NCBI GenBank assembly: GCA_010645155.1
Contig: JAAGOF010000251.1
Coordinates: 524,190-588,189 of the forward strand
Length of the DNA: 64,000 nt
Source of the DNA: Tigriopus japonicus
Taxonomy: Eukaryota > Arthropoda > Copepoda > Harpacticoida > Harpacticidae
Direction: 5' to 3'
Shown here: positions 22,701 through 35,682 of the stretch, one piece after another
Layout of the letters: the number at the start of each line of letters is the position of its first letter
How positions within the stretch are numbered: the first letter of the stretch is position 1
Notes under the pieces: generated by a model
The model's database searches: none
What the model was told of the DNA's origin: nothing
Seen by the model: only the letters and a program-made list of their open reading frames with translations
Made by a program: the position numbers and the translations under genes

Positions 22701-25421
22701 TTGGAAATTGTGCTATCGAAAGCGCATTTGGAGAGTGAAAACCAAGTCTCTTTGGAACGTGATCCAGTTTTTTCACGGTGACAATTTGGTCTCCATTTTT
22801 TTGGAACCATTTTGGAGAAGGAGCGAAATCGAGAGGCCCCTTTCGTTCGTTCTCTTTCTTTCTCTCTCTCTCGTTCTCGGTGTCCTCAAGTAGGTCGATA
22901 GGCCTCGTGTTCCACTTGGAACAACAGTCTAGGCCTAACAGTGCAGTCCAACCCCGGGCAGTAAAATATAATTTAAGCCTTCAGCCAACCTTCGCCAGTA
23001 TCTAAGATGTACTGGCAAAATAAATATTTCGTTATTGGACATTTAAAAAAAGGTCATTTCCACAAATTTGGTTGCTGTAACCATTCCTTGTATGACGAAA
23101 TTATTCATCAAAGTAATTGGATCAATTAAGTTCTTCGCCTACGTTTCAAGAGTGAACCCAACCTTCTTACAGTTAGTGCGCTGAAACATGAAAGCGACCT
23201 TGGACTAACGGCCTTTAGAGGAGACGCCAAGGACATCAAGATCCAAGTTCTTCCCTGTAATATTTTCATTTCAGATTGTCCCCGAGTTGAAATTTACACG
23301 CCATTTAAGAATTAGAGATGTCATAGCTCCTCTTGAGATGGATCCAAATTTAGGAATCGGACGGCAACTGCAGTCAGCCCCTGCTTGAATTGGTTGTCGA
23401 GAATCCTAAACGGTGAGACCAAAAACTTGGAAATGATTGTCTGTCCCCCAATAATGTTCCACTAGATCTGTTCCACTTCCACTTACCGATCCGAAAGAGG
23501 CCTCAATGGCCTTGAAGGAGGACGAGTCACGACAGTGGAACAGACTATCCTAATGGGCCAAAGATTTTGAAATGACTAACCCAAGCGCACAAACATTCCA
23601 ACTCACTTCACTGGGACATTTTGAGAACAAGGATCCTTAGTAAAAATGCACCCTTCACGCGGAGGATGCTCATCTTGTATTGGCAATTTGGACACGGATT
23701 AATAGTTCGAAGTTGGAACTAATGCATCTCGTTCGTGCAGTTGCGATCTGGACCGTCTGATCAGCATTCATGCCATGATCCACAAGTGAGAGCGAGAGAC
23801 TCTCAGTAGATGCTCATTTCGTTTTTGCAAGGATCGCTCTCCCTTATCGGAAAGAAGTGGATTTTGATCAGTCGGGCTTTTCGCTCGTTCCTGGAACTTG
23901 GTTCCGTTTGATGAGCCTTGGCCTATCCAACGGATCCAGGTCCAGCCAAGTTATATGGACCATTGTTGGACCCAGGCTCTAGACTTCAAGGCAATAACAG
24001 GACCAAACGGATCCAAAATTTCGTCGAACGCTTTATGCTCTCCATGTTGTCTTTCCAAGAAGTAAATTGGAACAGGTTCCTCTTCACTTGCATCACTGAA
24101 GGTTGGTGTTGAAAAAAAGTAAGGCTAATGAATTACTCCCTTCTCTCGGCCTTTTCGCAGGGGCCAGTAGGCTACTTTTAGTTTCTTGGATCATGAGCTC
24201 TGAAAAAGTTTGCAAATACTTCACAAGATGAATACTTGTGTTGTTCCAAGGAGGCCGTGAAACCAACAACAGAAAGAGCGTTCAAGGATAAAAGTCTATC
24301 GTTGATTGTTCCCAAGTTTTTCCTTCCAGTCCGGGAAAGAGATATAAAAAGTTTCCACATAAAACTTTGATATTGTCAGAATCGAACCCGAAGTGGGTGC
24401 TCTAGGAAGACGATATGTGAGTGAATGTGAGGGTGTGGATGGACGGGCGTCCAGTCGAAGAGCGATTGGCCATTCCCAAAGGCTTACAAGCCAAAGGATG
24501 CGATCGAGCACACTTGAACAGTTGTTCCTGCGTTCCGCACGTGATGAAATATTTAATAGGCCAACGAGTCTGACCAATCCTTTTTCGACCTTGAAACCAT
24601 ACCGTTTGTGTAAGAAATGTCATCTTTCAGGAGAAATGCAAAAAGCCGTATCGAGCAACCATTGGCCTCTATGAACCCTCTTTACAAATAAATCTCCTCT
24701 CAAGAAGAGAGGTCTTCTGAAGTAGCTCCACTCTCGCTCTTTTTTGTGCGACTCTCCACACGCCATAAAATATTTAAATGAGTCGCTTGTTCACTTTCTG
24801 AATGGCCTTGATTTGCATCGGTTTCCTTCCAGGGCATAAACATGCAAATGACCCACAGATTTGGTCCAACAGCGCATAATGTCGGAGGATGGCTGAGGAA
24901 GTGAAGCAGCCAACCAAACAGACTGGCTTTCTCCAGTAGCAAATTACCCGTTAGCACTCGTCCCGCTCTCTTATGGTACACAATTACCGCTCTTTATCCA
25001 ACAGTTCACCAAACTGGCTTGCTTGAGACTCTCTGGTCCTGTTTTTGTTCCATTGTGTAAACAACGTCTACAGAACCATGAAACGCAATGTTCCAAATCT
25101 TTCGTGAAGGAGCTTGGCTGAGTCTTGAACGAACGACAAGTTCAACAATGAATTGCGAGGCTTCACCTGTTTCCAAGTGTTCCACATGGTGGTTCTCGGG
25201 CATTTCTTTTTTAAATAGACACTTGATAGTTTCATCGCGTTTTCCAAGTAATTCCCCCTTTCCGCCCAAAATAGCATTCTGCAGGCCCTTGTTCCGCATG
25301 GCTGGATCTCCACAACAGAAAACCGTGTTTTGTTCCTCGAATGCAGCCACAACAACAGATCTTGGCTGTTATTTGTCGTGGAACAACACCGTTGTAGCAC
25401 TTGGCCGATGGGAGTGTTAGC
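19736..25421. other. non-coding stretch, no gene recognised
   Basis: Mixed sequence, AT-rich around 20.6-21.1 kb. A TC tract lies at 22850-22872. A TA-CAGGGTGAAG word at 20563-20573 looks like a mariner end but has no partner. Open frames do not exceed 115 codons and none is recognisable. Confidence 0.45.
22850..22872. repeat. (TC)n-rich pyrimidine tract
   Basis: Imperfect TC run of about 23 bp preceded by a TTTCGTTCGTTC stretch; a simple polypyrimidine repeat. Confidence 0.75.
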
Positions 25422-25868
25422 CTACTTCAGAAGCAGAAGGGCAATGACGAAGGCCGTTCGTTCCTTTTCCCCAGCCTTCACCTCGAGTCTCGCCTTCTCT
25501 ATGCATGAAGGTCTCTTTCCAGCGAAACGTCTGAAAGTAAGTCTACTTCTTCTTTCGTGGTTGAGGCCCTTTTTGACGGGCCTTGCTACATGCAAGTGGG
25601 CCTTGGCCTTCGTGTTCTTGGTCGTCATCGTTGTCGAACTTTGGTGCCTCACCACCTCAAGGTCTTGGCGAGAAAAAAGGAACGTCCCTCGAGGAGGCCT
25701 AAGGAAGTGAGTGAGAGAGCGAAGTGGGGGAAAATAAATGGGAGAAAAAGAGGCCAAGATGCATCTGGGGAACCATGAAGAAATCACAGACTGGAATTGG
25801 AGAGGAACGACCAGGGAAACACTCACCATGATCTCTTCACTCGGATGGTTCAAATTGGGATAAATCAT
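25422..25868 (-). CDS. hypothetical open frame, 148 codons, possibly interrupted by an intron
   Basis: A minus-strand frame of 148 codons begins MIYPNLNHPSEEIM and ends in a lysine- and arginine-rich part (KAKAHLHVARPVKKG) with a hydrophobic end. Exactly after the first 14 codons lies a consensus donor ATCATG|GTGAGT (exon end 25827), and a good acceptor CACTTCCTTAG| is found 128 bp on (exon restart 25698). Splicing there would switch frame and give only 27 residues (MIYPNLNHPSEEIM joined to a short serine-rich tail). The unspliced and spliced readings therefore compete. Plus-strand frames over the same bases are also open (25330-25710), so strand is uncertain. No family is recognised. Confidence 0.2.
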   Translation of the reverse strand: MIYPNLNHPSEEIMVSVSLVVPLQFQSVISSWFPRCILASFSPIYFPPLRSLTHFLRPPRGTFLFSRQDLEVVRHQSSTTMTTKNTKAKAHLHVARPVKKGLNHERRSRLTFRRFAGKRPSCIEKARLEVKAGEKERTAFVIALLLLK

Positions 25869-28800
25869 TTGTCGGCCACGCCAGGACGGTTCTTGTTTAA
25901 GGAGTCGTACGTACTACTGCAATTCCGGTTGACGCTGTTATCGTCGGCTCAAACTTGATGTAATAAACTTCAATTCCATGTAAGGCATACGATCGTAATT
26001 GATAGAGCTATTTGCCGTCTCTAATCTGGCCATTAATTGAATCTTGTGCCAAGAATCATTGCGAAGATCAAGCGAAAAGCCACATGCAAAAACCCCATCA
26101 AAGACGGCTTATCGACTTCGTATTGAAGAGAGTGGGAGCAAAAAATATTATGCTCGATGATCGATCAGCTTTGAATTGAATCGACAATCTCTCCTTCTTC
26201 TCGGTGTGTTACTCGGTTGTTCTTGCTCCGGATTATCACAATGGCCTGATTCTTGGTTCTTGGTTTTCGTCTTCGCCATCCAGCTTAACGTTGCTTCGTC
26301 TATGAATTATTTCATTTCCTTGCCAGAAGGGCTAAACTTCAATGGGAAATTGAATGGGTTAAGAAGTTTCTAAAAGGGAATTCTCAATGCGGATTTTGCT
26401 CCCAATTCGATCCTTGGAACGGTGTTTCTGTGACCCGGCCCTTTTCCAACCTTTTCTAACGGAGGTTTCAGGGAAAGAAAAATGAAAAGTCGAGGCCAGG
26501 GTTGCCATCGAACAACGTGTATGTGCCAAACTGCCACAACTTCAAAGAACTGATATTTTCGCACATTAGACCTGGCTTTTTTCTTCCTTTTTAAAGTACA
26601 ATGATATGATATGGAATCCCGCAGAGAATAGGATGTGGAGAGTTGTTTCTCCATTTGGCATCCCTTTTTGGAGAGCCCACGTCGTGCTGAGCGGATCATT
26701 TATCATTCTAACTTGTATGAGCGCGTCAACACGAATAATACGGAACACTTCAACTCAATTGAGATTCCATTACTGATAAATTGCTGTTTAATAGTTTGCC
26801 TTTCTTGTGGGTTTCGGGGGGCTCGAGGCGGGAAACTTGAAACTCCTTTAGTTCTCCTGTCATTAGAAAGAAGAAAAATGCCGACGCTATGAGTTCATTA
26901 TGAGTGTTTTCTTCCTGGGTCTCTTTGAGGAGTGAAATAAAATGAATTCAACCGACGGTGTTTGCTAAAATTCCTGCTCTTGCGTTTGACAATATTTTGA
27001 TGTTTTCATTCCCTCACTCTCTGGGATCTTGGCACAGCAGCCTTTTCCAGTAGACATAGACTACTTTTACCCTGGACGTGAACGGAATGGATTCGCACCC
27101 ATAACTCACGAACCCAATTTTATACTTGAATCCGCTCAAGGGAAACAGAGTCAGACGGAAAATGTCGGGAACGAGTTTCTTTTCAAGATAGATCGAGAGT
27201 GAGGGAGTGTTGTACTTGCCTGGACGTGTTCCAATGTTTGGAGGAACCCGAAGATTGGGAACTGACAAAATCAATAAAATTAGCCCTTGTTTTTCTGAGC
27301 CGAGATGTGTTCTTTCCACGTGAGACCTCTTGATGGATGTTCCGAGAATCGGCTCCTTCCAAAAGATCAAGGATCGAATAAGATTGGCACGCACATATAC
27401 TCAAACAATGTTTGATCTTAACATCTTGATGGACTTGATTTTTTTGGAAGACCTTACTCTCAAAACTCCAATTGTAACACTTTCGAACTTTTTTATTTAC
27501 ATAATAAACCAAGCGAACTCTTCGGCAAAGTTAAATTTGATTTGTTTATAATTGAAATTTTAGAATCACGTTGTAGCAAATAAAATTGGTCTGCTTTGAT
27601 TTTCAAGGAGTCGGTACATCAATGAGGTTTTGTGAGCTAAAATGAAAGAATAACAATCAACATTTGTTGAAATTCTTAACAACAGGTAATACAAGTGTTT
27701 TGAGGTGCTGCTAAATACCTGCGTGTCTCAAGTATTTATATAACTTGGGTTAAACCATTCTTGGAATATCAATTTCTCCTCGATCAAAGCAGATCTTTGC
27801 GCAAATCCTTCAAACAACACATTTGACAGCCTTATACATGTTTTGACCCCTTTCTCCAAGGCCTCGAGGATTGAAGGCTTATCCAAGAGTTCTTCGCCGA
27901 GCCGAGCACTCCTTGGGGGGCTAAAAAGGGCATATTTTCTCAGTAACAACGATACATCCAACATCCCAACTTCACAATATAAACCTCTCGAGGATAAAAG
28001 AAAACTTACAAGGACCTCGTCAGTCAAGCATAGATTCGCACAAAAGAGTCCTTCCACATTGAAACTCCAAAGGTCAGAAATTTTCCGTCAAGAAGTCCAA
28101 TTCGAGAGTCGTTCCAAGTTCGCCGTGCCTCAAGTGCCACCGATGAGTATGTCAACAACTGTCTAGACTGCATAACATTGAAGAAAGCGGATTTGGTATT
28201 TCTTTTTTTGCAAGTTGGATCTGCCTTCTAGCCAAAGATGTGGATCAACATGAAGAGCTTACATTCGTATGACTATAACCCATTTTACTTAAGTCCACAA
28301 AGAGGGGAGAAAGAGCGGCATACTGAAGGCCAATTTGTTCAAGTTTTCCTGGAGCATTAATTTCCCTCTCACTCTCTCGTTGTGAAGGTCTGAGTGGTGA
28401 CATTCATGGTGAGTGCAGACTATCAAAGCATCAAGTGGAACTCGAAGAAGGGACCGTGATTAATGATTGCGATTTTCCACTATCAAAAGGCGAAATTTGT
28501 CAGGAGGCCACCAAAAAACGCCGGGAATCGGTGTTTGAAAGCCGGTGTTGCGAAAACTTGGGCGGAGAGCGACTAAAAGCCCATTTGTTAGCGACATAAT
28601 GTAAGCACCGCGCCAAAACGAAGTCCATTAATTGACTTCAAAATGAATGACTCACTTACTCTTTACCTGTGACGGAGAAGAGAGAACTTGCTGATTTCAT
28701 ATCATTTGAGAATGACCAGGGAAATCTGGGAAAAGAAAGGCTTTTTAGATTCTTGTAAACAATTGTTGGTATTTTCATTTTTAGCCTCCTCCATTCAAGT

Positions 28801-31800
28801 CTCCTTTGGAGGTATTCAACAAATTACTACGAGACAATGACTCGGATCTTTTGGCGAAAAAGTTGACTCGTCACCTTCATTCGAGCTCGTTTTAGCTGAA
28901 CTGGCAAAGTGACTAGAGGTTGTTAGTAGTCATTGGTATTCGAATTATGCTCGTATCTCACATTGCCAAAATACAACTTTGATTGTGCTAGTGCCAAAAA
29001 CGGTGCCAATCGTCTCTCGTCAAGTACTGTCGAATCTCAGAAAAATAACAACAACTTGACTTGAGAAGTAAAATCGGCCAAAAGCAAACCAAAACAGTAT
29101 GGATCGTACAGTATGGCTGTGGCCAAGGCTGAAACCTCGTGATCAGCTGATTTGATTGCAACTTGCAATTGGCTGCAAATGCCAATGACTCGACTGGAAA
29201 TGATCCGAGTCATGGTCTCACTAGGTGTGGATGTACGGCATTGTTCACACCACTACTACTAAAGGGTGCATCACGAACGAATGCAAGTGAAAGAAAAGAG
29301 GGACCTGTTGTTCGCCTGATGAGGTTATTGGGAAGGCTAGCCTTGATACTACTAGATAGACACGGTGTAGACGAATTAGGATAAACCTCACATCAGCACA
29401 TTTGCCGTACATAAAGTACTGTACTGTACACGTCGCCTACTGAATGTAGTACAGGGTAGCGGAGCGTTGTTGAGGCAGAAATGCGTCAAAAATGCAAAAG
29501 CTTTACACTCCGTCGGGTGAAATTGATTAATCAGCAAAACGAGGAGGACTTGTAAAAATTAGCCCTAAAAAATCGCCTGACTGGTGACGACGCCATACAG
29601 TACAAATGCATTTTACAACTCCAACAAGAGAGAGGGGGGATGCATGCAACCAAAGAGCAAAGCTGTTTTTGGCCAAATCAAAGGGTTTCGATCATGATGA
29701 TTATTGTGCAATGTTGGCTCAACTCAACCAGTGATTGTGGTTAGGAGTTGGTTCAGAATGAAAGTGATTAATGGCCTTCTTCTCCACCTTCTAATCCTCC
29801 TTCTCCAAAGCAGGTACATTTGGTGGGCCAAAACCGACGCTCACTTACAGTACTTGCTTGCATCTGTACGAATAGAGATAGTCCGTGTAATTGAAGCTCT
29901 ATTCTGTTTGGCCAATTCAGCACAATTTCACCCATGCAATGCCAATGACCTTGCACTACAAGGGTGGTTGGTCTGGGCAAAAAAAAGATGGTTCCCATTG
30001 AATGCCGATTATTTTATGATCCATTCCATGTCTCATTGGCATGCATAAAACGGTGGAAATGGGAACAACAAAACGTAGCTCACAGTTGTCGGTTGTTGCA
30101 ATCAAAACCTCGAGAATATGCAAATAATGTGGGCACTACAAACATGATTAAGTGGCGTAATAACTTTTATTGTGAAACAGACACCATGGACCAGGTTGAG
30201 CAGTGATTGGAGGATAACAAAAACGCTTGATGAGCTGCTTTAAATTAGGAAAAAGAAACCTCGTCCAAATGGCATTTTAGTTTAATGAGAGATAACGTAT
30301 GATCATCAAATTAATCCCTTTCAATTTGAGCAAAATGAGACCATGACGCGGTCGGTGTTTAGGTTGTAAAGATTGAAGTGAGAACATGACAAAATGTGAG
30401 TCAAAGAAGGTCATTTTTCAAAGGGTTATTGCCAGCATGGAATCAAATTTTGAAGCTTATTCAACCTGAAAATAGAAACCACCATGTTTTTGGTTCAGAC
30501 ATGGGAGTGCACCCTGTTGTAAGAGGAAAAAATCACAGAAAGAGTAAAATCTTACGGGGATTCAACTTCTAATAGAGTTTTAATCCGACAGGATAAAGAA
30601 GTTGAAATGATGAAGCAGTAATATTTCTGACATATTTTGCTTTTAGATGTAATCGCGATTGTATTTCAAAACTGAAGAATTCAATATTCCTAACAAAAAT
30701 ACCCTTTGAAATAGTCAAGTGTGTTCTACAATTGAGACTACGAATTTTTTTAGTGAAGGTATGACATCATTTGTCAGTTATTAAACCTTTTCTTGGGCTT
30801 TTAGTACTCTTAGAGACAGCTTTTGTTGTAAGCTAATTTGATGTCTTTATTTTATATTGTTGGTGAGGCTTTCGGATTTCAAATTTAATGGTAAAGTAAG
30901 AGGTTTTGGCATTCCAAGGCTCAACTTTTGATGCCATTCGGCATTTTGGAATCTTGCTCCCCAAATTATCGCCATCCCCTTGGCATACAATTGTCATTAA
31001 CGATAAACTTTAAAACTAACCTGCCACATTTTGGGAACGTACAATCACAGTTGCTCCCTTCAAAGTCTTCCACTGAATTACTGCATCATCACAAAGAACA
31101 CAATCAATACCTGAACCTTAAAAGTCGGAAATTTTCGATTGTGAAATGTAGGTGACATGTTAATGAAAAGAGGAAGCAGGTCTGGACAAAAACAGAAGCA
31201 ATTTTTTAAGAACATGTGACCTCTTAGTAGATCAGATCGCAATCAGATGAGGTTTTGAGACGAGAATCGTGTTCTTGTTTGAAGAGTTTTTATGGAGTTA
31301 TGTTTATACTTTTATCATTTCAAAATGAGAGCTAATACCTCAGTGAGCAATTAGACAAACCTATGGACTCCAAGGTGAGTTTTAAGTCAGAAAACAGGCC
31401 TCTAGATCTACTATATGACTCTGCTTGAATGATCAATGATTCTGGCACCAAAACCTATGGAACCCTGTGATTGATAGTCCGTCTTCTGTGTATGCAAAAT
31501 AACGAAGTACTGTGGTTAACGGTATCCTATAGTGAGAGATTTCTCAGATTCAATTCTTCTCCACATCTTTTTTTGATTAATTTTAGACCTCATTTCGCAA
31601 ACCCAGATAGATAGACATTCTGCTTCTAAACATATCATTGGAAAAGCTCAGTGCCAGGGTCTCTAACTGAGCAGGTTTCAAACCTCCCATTCCGACAAAC
31701 AAGAGCTTCCAAGACTGAATACACTGATATTTTTGGGTCTCTTTCTTTGGCTCTCCTTCCTCCCTTTATAGCCGCATTAATCTCAGTCTGCTTTTGGCGG

Positions 31801-32431
31801 TTCTCGAGGCGAACGGTTGTGATTGATTTGGGCTCCCGGCCACTCCTTTTTTTCCACGTTCATCGACCGCCGTTCGTTTCTAGCGGGCCTAATGAAGAGA
31901 GCACGGATCGCTTTTGACACAATACAAATAGATCATTTTCGCTTAGGCTTAAATTTGCCAAAATGAGTCTAATGACTGCCTTTTAAGCATACACCTCCCG
32001 TGCAATTAACGAAACGGCTCGAAATCTCGCTTTGCTTTTCGGCCATGCCGTACGTAGAGTAGACTACTTATACGGGAAGCGTATTGTTATCCCACATGAT
32101 TTATGGATAAGACTCGGCGGCGAATGCACTCAAGCTCGGCTCACTGTGGCTGCAACTTCATGTCTGACTTTGAAAGGAAAACCATCATTTTCTCCCAATT
32201 TTGCCACTTTAACTTGATGATCACCGGGGCCGGGAGCTTCACTGGTCCGCCCAAGCATTTCACTCTTCGTTCAGTGAAGAGGATGATGTTTTTGTTTATT
32301 GGGAATATCACGTGCATCCGTGAAGTAACTCTTCTTGTGTTTGTCAGGCTGAACCCGCATTCTCGAATGAAGTCTAGAAGTATTTCTCTCGAGATCGCTC
32401 GCTGTTGAAGTGGACAAAGCCAGATAAATAG
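25869..32431. other. non-coding stretch, no gene recognised
   Basis: No gene recognised in about 6.5 kb. The part from 30.2 to 31.6 kb is AT-rich. A consensus donor CCAAG|GTGAGT stands at 31374/31375 with an acceptor-like TACCTCAG| 31 bp before it; the enclosed block is open in one frame but too short to judge. The word TACTGTAC occurs twice, overlapping, at 29418-29429. Confidence 0.45.
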
Positions 32432-32543
32432 ATGAGCCTAGTGACAGCGAGTCTACTGCAATTCCTCTTCGGTACGTGCATCTTTCAATGGACGGCAATC
32501 AAAGCGAAAATGCCATAAAAACGAATTATCACCTCTCCTTCAA
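32432..32543 (+). CDS. candidate first or internal exon
   Basis: A frame open from after a TAA near 32427 runs to the donor TTCAA|GTGAGTGTG (GT at 32544). It reads Glu-Pro-Ser-Asp-Ser-Glu-Ser... and then, from an ATG at 32488, MDGNQSENAIKTNYHLSF, leaving two bases at the junction. The composition is polar and protein-like, but no domain is recognised. The start is unresolved: it could be the ATG at 32488, or an acceptor-like AAATAG| ending at 32431. A competing frame from ATG 32432 encodes a 28-residue hydrophobic peptide ending at TAA, which would look like a short secreted or upstream ORF. The choice between them cannot be made from the sequence alone. Confidence 0.25.
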
Positions 32544-33190
32544 GTGAGTGTGTGTCCTCCGTGTGACTCTCTACTATGTGAGTGTGAGTCGATGATAGTA
32601 ATAACTTGGTTTCATGGTGACGGAGATGGCCAAAATCTCACACCAACCCATTTCGATTTGCTTTTCAAACACTTTATCTCTCATCGAGCTTCATATGAAG
32701 GTCCTGGTTCTGATTTTCTAGTAAAAACGACGTACACTCTCTCGCTCGTTTGACCACAATTCATTCCGAGTCCTGTGGCCACAAGATTTTCCCACTGTCT
32801 GGTGTGAACATGTACTATAGAGTATTTTTCCCGTGAATGCAACGCGAATCTTTCTTTTAGTAGGACAATTTGAATCCCGAGTTTTCCTTGTATCCATTTG
32901 GCCAGTAATCGATGGGGTTGGCAGGCCAAATGGACTCGGGGATTTCATGTCTGCTCGGACCAAGAGTTTGGAACGATCGTCGTCGAGAGTCTCCATGTCC
33001 GTATCGAAAGTATGGCAAACTAATGGCAGCTGATTGCAATTTCTAATACTAGTCAGTCTTTGAAGTTTCTCGCAGAACGTGCTCGGCGGTGTAGAGGGAA
33101 ACACATTACACATTACTGGATTGGACTGGGCCTGATGGTGAGAATCCTCCACGACCAGAGAAATGAACGAGGAAGCGATACACTCACGCC

Positions 33191-33240
33191 ACTACTACTA
33201 CTATTACTTCTACTACTACTAACACTACCATCATCATCCG
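33191..33240. repeat. imperfect (ACT)n then (ATC)n repeat
   Basis: Interrupted ACT/TAC trinucleotide run of about 30 bp passing into CATCATCAT. In the plus frame containing it, the repeat reads as polyleucine (33060-33248), which makes that frame suspect. Confidence 0.8.
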
Positions 33241-33412
33241 TAAGATGATAGAAGTCGAGGATGTCAGGCTTCGATACAAGGACTAAGAAGGACTGGTTAG
33301 TCGAATGGTTTGGCTGGATTGGTTGGTTGGTTGATGACGAAGTGCATACAGACGAACGCGCGGATTCGTGAGATTCAAGCTAGACACATGTGGAGTGTTT
33401 GTTGGCTGCATG

Positions 33413-33432
33413 CACTCACTCACTCACTCACT
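33413..33432. repeat. (CACT)5 microsatellite
   Basis: Five perfect CACT units. The same tetranucleotide repeats at 35816-35831 and 44639-44660. Confidence 0.9.
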
Positions 33433-34491
33433 CGTGCTTGCTTGCAATAAGGATATGTTGTTTTCCTTTCTCCTCAAGCAAGCCATGTCTCGCTCGATCC
33501 TTGGTGCACATGCAAGCAAATGCATTTTTGAGAGAAGTCTCGACCAAAAAAGGGGTCGCGTTCCGGACTCGTATTTGGATGGAAAGAGGCTCTTCAAGAA
33601 CTCGGAATTGTCACTTGGGCTCTTAGCAAATTAACTCGCTACAGTTCCATTCAACACACAATCTGGCCTTCAAGGTCTGGGGAATTTTGGGATTCAATGA
33701 ATTTCCGGGCATTATCGCATTCCTTTTGCGAGTCCGCTTTGACCCATAAAAACGCGGTCTAAAAATTTACGCTAAGTGGCCTAACTAGTTGGCATATGTG
33801 ATTCTGGGTGCAAAATTCAGATCAAAATCTTGGTAGGGCCCTCCCTATCCATGATTATTATCCCTTTTAAAGAAACATGAAAAAATCAGGTACTGAGGAG
33901 TCCACTTATGTTCAATGAATTTTCGCAGAAAATGACACAGCCGAGCCCCTCATTTTTTCTTCTCGATCTCTCTGACTGACTGACACTTGCTCTGTTGAGG
34001 CATAAATTTTCGAAGAAGGCGTTTATTGAAAATGGTCTTGCCTTTGGACACGTCAGACTGACACCAATCCATCCACACGTGTGCCCACAAGTCCATATAA
34101 GAGCAAATCTCATTTTCATTCATCTCCTACAACCAAAGCTCTCGAGCTTCAAACCTTCAACCACATTGGTGCATATCCGTATTTATCAAAGCTCAATTTA
34201 CCCACGACTAGTGGTTTGTCTCAAAGCAAGCATCTATTCTTGAGCTATCTTCAGCACTTGATGATAAAGACAAAATCAACCATCTCGATGATTGTAACAG
34301 AGTCTGAATAGAATTCATGACACGAACAGTCTCAAACAAAGGAGTTGGAGGTTCAACTCTTAATGGTTGTTGTTGGTCGTGAAGCGGATGGTTTTCCGAC
34401 CAGGAAGGGTTTTTTATGGTAATGGTTTCTTGTAGCCTTTGGTCGCCTGGAACCTCCACGTTCAATGACAAATGAATAATAGGACGACCCT

Positions 34492-34809
34492 ATGGCAATC
34501 GACACACTTAATGACTTTGGAAAAAAAGAAGACGAGAAATTGGCACCCAAATCGGACTCATCAAAGGCTCCAAAGAGGAGGGGTTTGCACTTTGAACCGA
34601 TTTGCCATTTTCCTCCTGTAATAGGTGATAATTTCAAGACCTCCTTTGAAGTGCACCACAACCTTGAGGCATTTACATTTATGCCTGTGAAAAACCTTAA
34701 TCCTACATCGAATGAAACTCGCGCCAGAAGTCGTCAAAACCTACCGATTGATAATTGGTCGGATCCTAAGGAACTCCTTCCTGTACTTGATGAAACTCAT
34801 ATCCCATGA
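34492..34809 (+). CDS. hypothetical ORF, 105 aa
   Basis: An ATG at 34492 follows an in-frame TAG only 12 bases upstream, so this start is the only one available without splicing. The frame ends at TGA 34807-34809. The product is hydrophilic: a lysine-rich N-terminus (GKKEDEKLAPKSDSSKAPK), a central part with aromatic and histidine residues, and a C-terminus reading DNWSDPKELLPVLDETHIP. There is no signal peptide or membrane segment, and no known domain. Amino-acid composition is more protein-like than most frames here, without homopolymers or repeats, but a minus-strand frame overlaps its first half. It could be a genuine small gene, an exon, or chance. Confidence 0.3.
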   Translation: MAIDTLNDFGKKEDEKLAPKSDSSKAPKRRGLHFEPICHFPPVIGDNFKTSFEVHHNLEAFTFMPVKNLNPTSNETRARSRQNLPIDNWSDPKELLPVLDETHIP

Positions 34810-35660
34810 AATGGCAGGGTTCGACGTCTAAAACATGCCATCATCAATACGAAAATCTCAGTAGAAAATTGCCCAGCAAATCCACAACGACCAGATGTGT
34901 GAAGAAGAAGTGAGAGTTGACGTGCCGTTGTCCTTCAGGGTACGATCTTGATATGTGGCTCTGTGTAGTGGCGGCGGTCAAGGCGAGTCACAAGAACTCC
35001 CATTTCATCCTTTGACTGATCATTAATTTAACGGGGTTTTGCTCGACAAAAAAAAGATCTTATAACATCTTCGTCGCTGTGTGAAGTGCCCATGCCTCAT
35101 TGGGAAGGCGGAGGCCTCAGTGACAGCTTACAGCTGTTGCACTTGTTGTCTTGGCCGTTTGCCCTTCGCCGCCACCTTTCAAGACCCAATATTCTAGATA
35201 GAGGTTTGACTTTAGAGATACGTCATTGGAGAAAGAGACTAAAGGTCTTGATAGGTTTGGGGAGCATTTAGCATGATTTTTCCGGCCAAAGCCTTTAATG
35301 CAAGTTTTAACAACATCAAAAGCAACAAGGACTCAGGTGCTGTAAGATCAGTAAATCCAAATGTGTGTGAAGACTTTTTATATTGAACTCATGGATAAGT
35401 TATTGATTGCAAATGAGAACGAAATTTCGCACTATTTATCTAACTGTGATCGACTGATTGTGCAAAAATACCCTTCCTTTTACTTTTGCTGCTTTTGAAA
35501 AGAGACGTGTCAATGTGGAATGACAAAACAATGAAAATTATGAAAAGGGCGGGTAAGTGGGTTTGTTCAACATCACTTCATTCGATATTTACACAGACCA
35601 ATTGGTTTACTGTTATACAGAAATTTTGTCCCAAAAATGCCGTTAGTATCATTTCATCGT

Positions 35661-35682
35661 CCAACCAACCAACCAACCAACC
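35661..35682. repeat. (CCAA)5.5 microsatellite
   Basis: Five and a half perfect CCAA units, the complement of the TTGG repeat at 3755. Confidence 0.9.

Larger units (their letters stand above)
32544..34491. other. non-coding stretch with dense microsatellites
   Basis: Holds ACT/ATC, TTGG and CACT microsatellites between 33.19 and 33.44 kb. A minus-strand frame of 144 codons (32718-33152) is unrecognised and within chance limits. No transposon ends seen. Confidence 0.5.
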
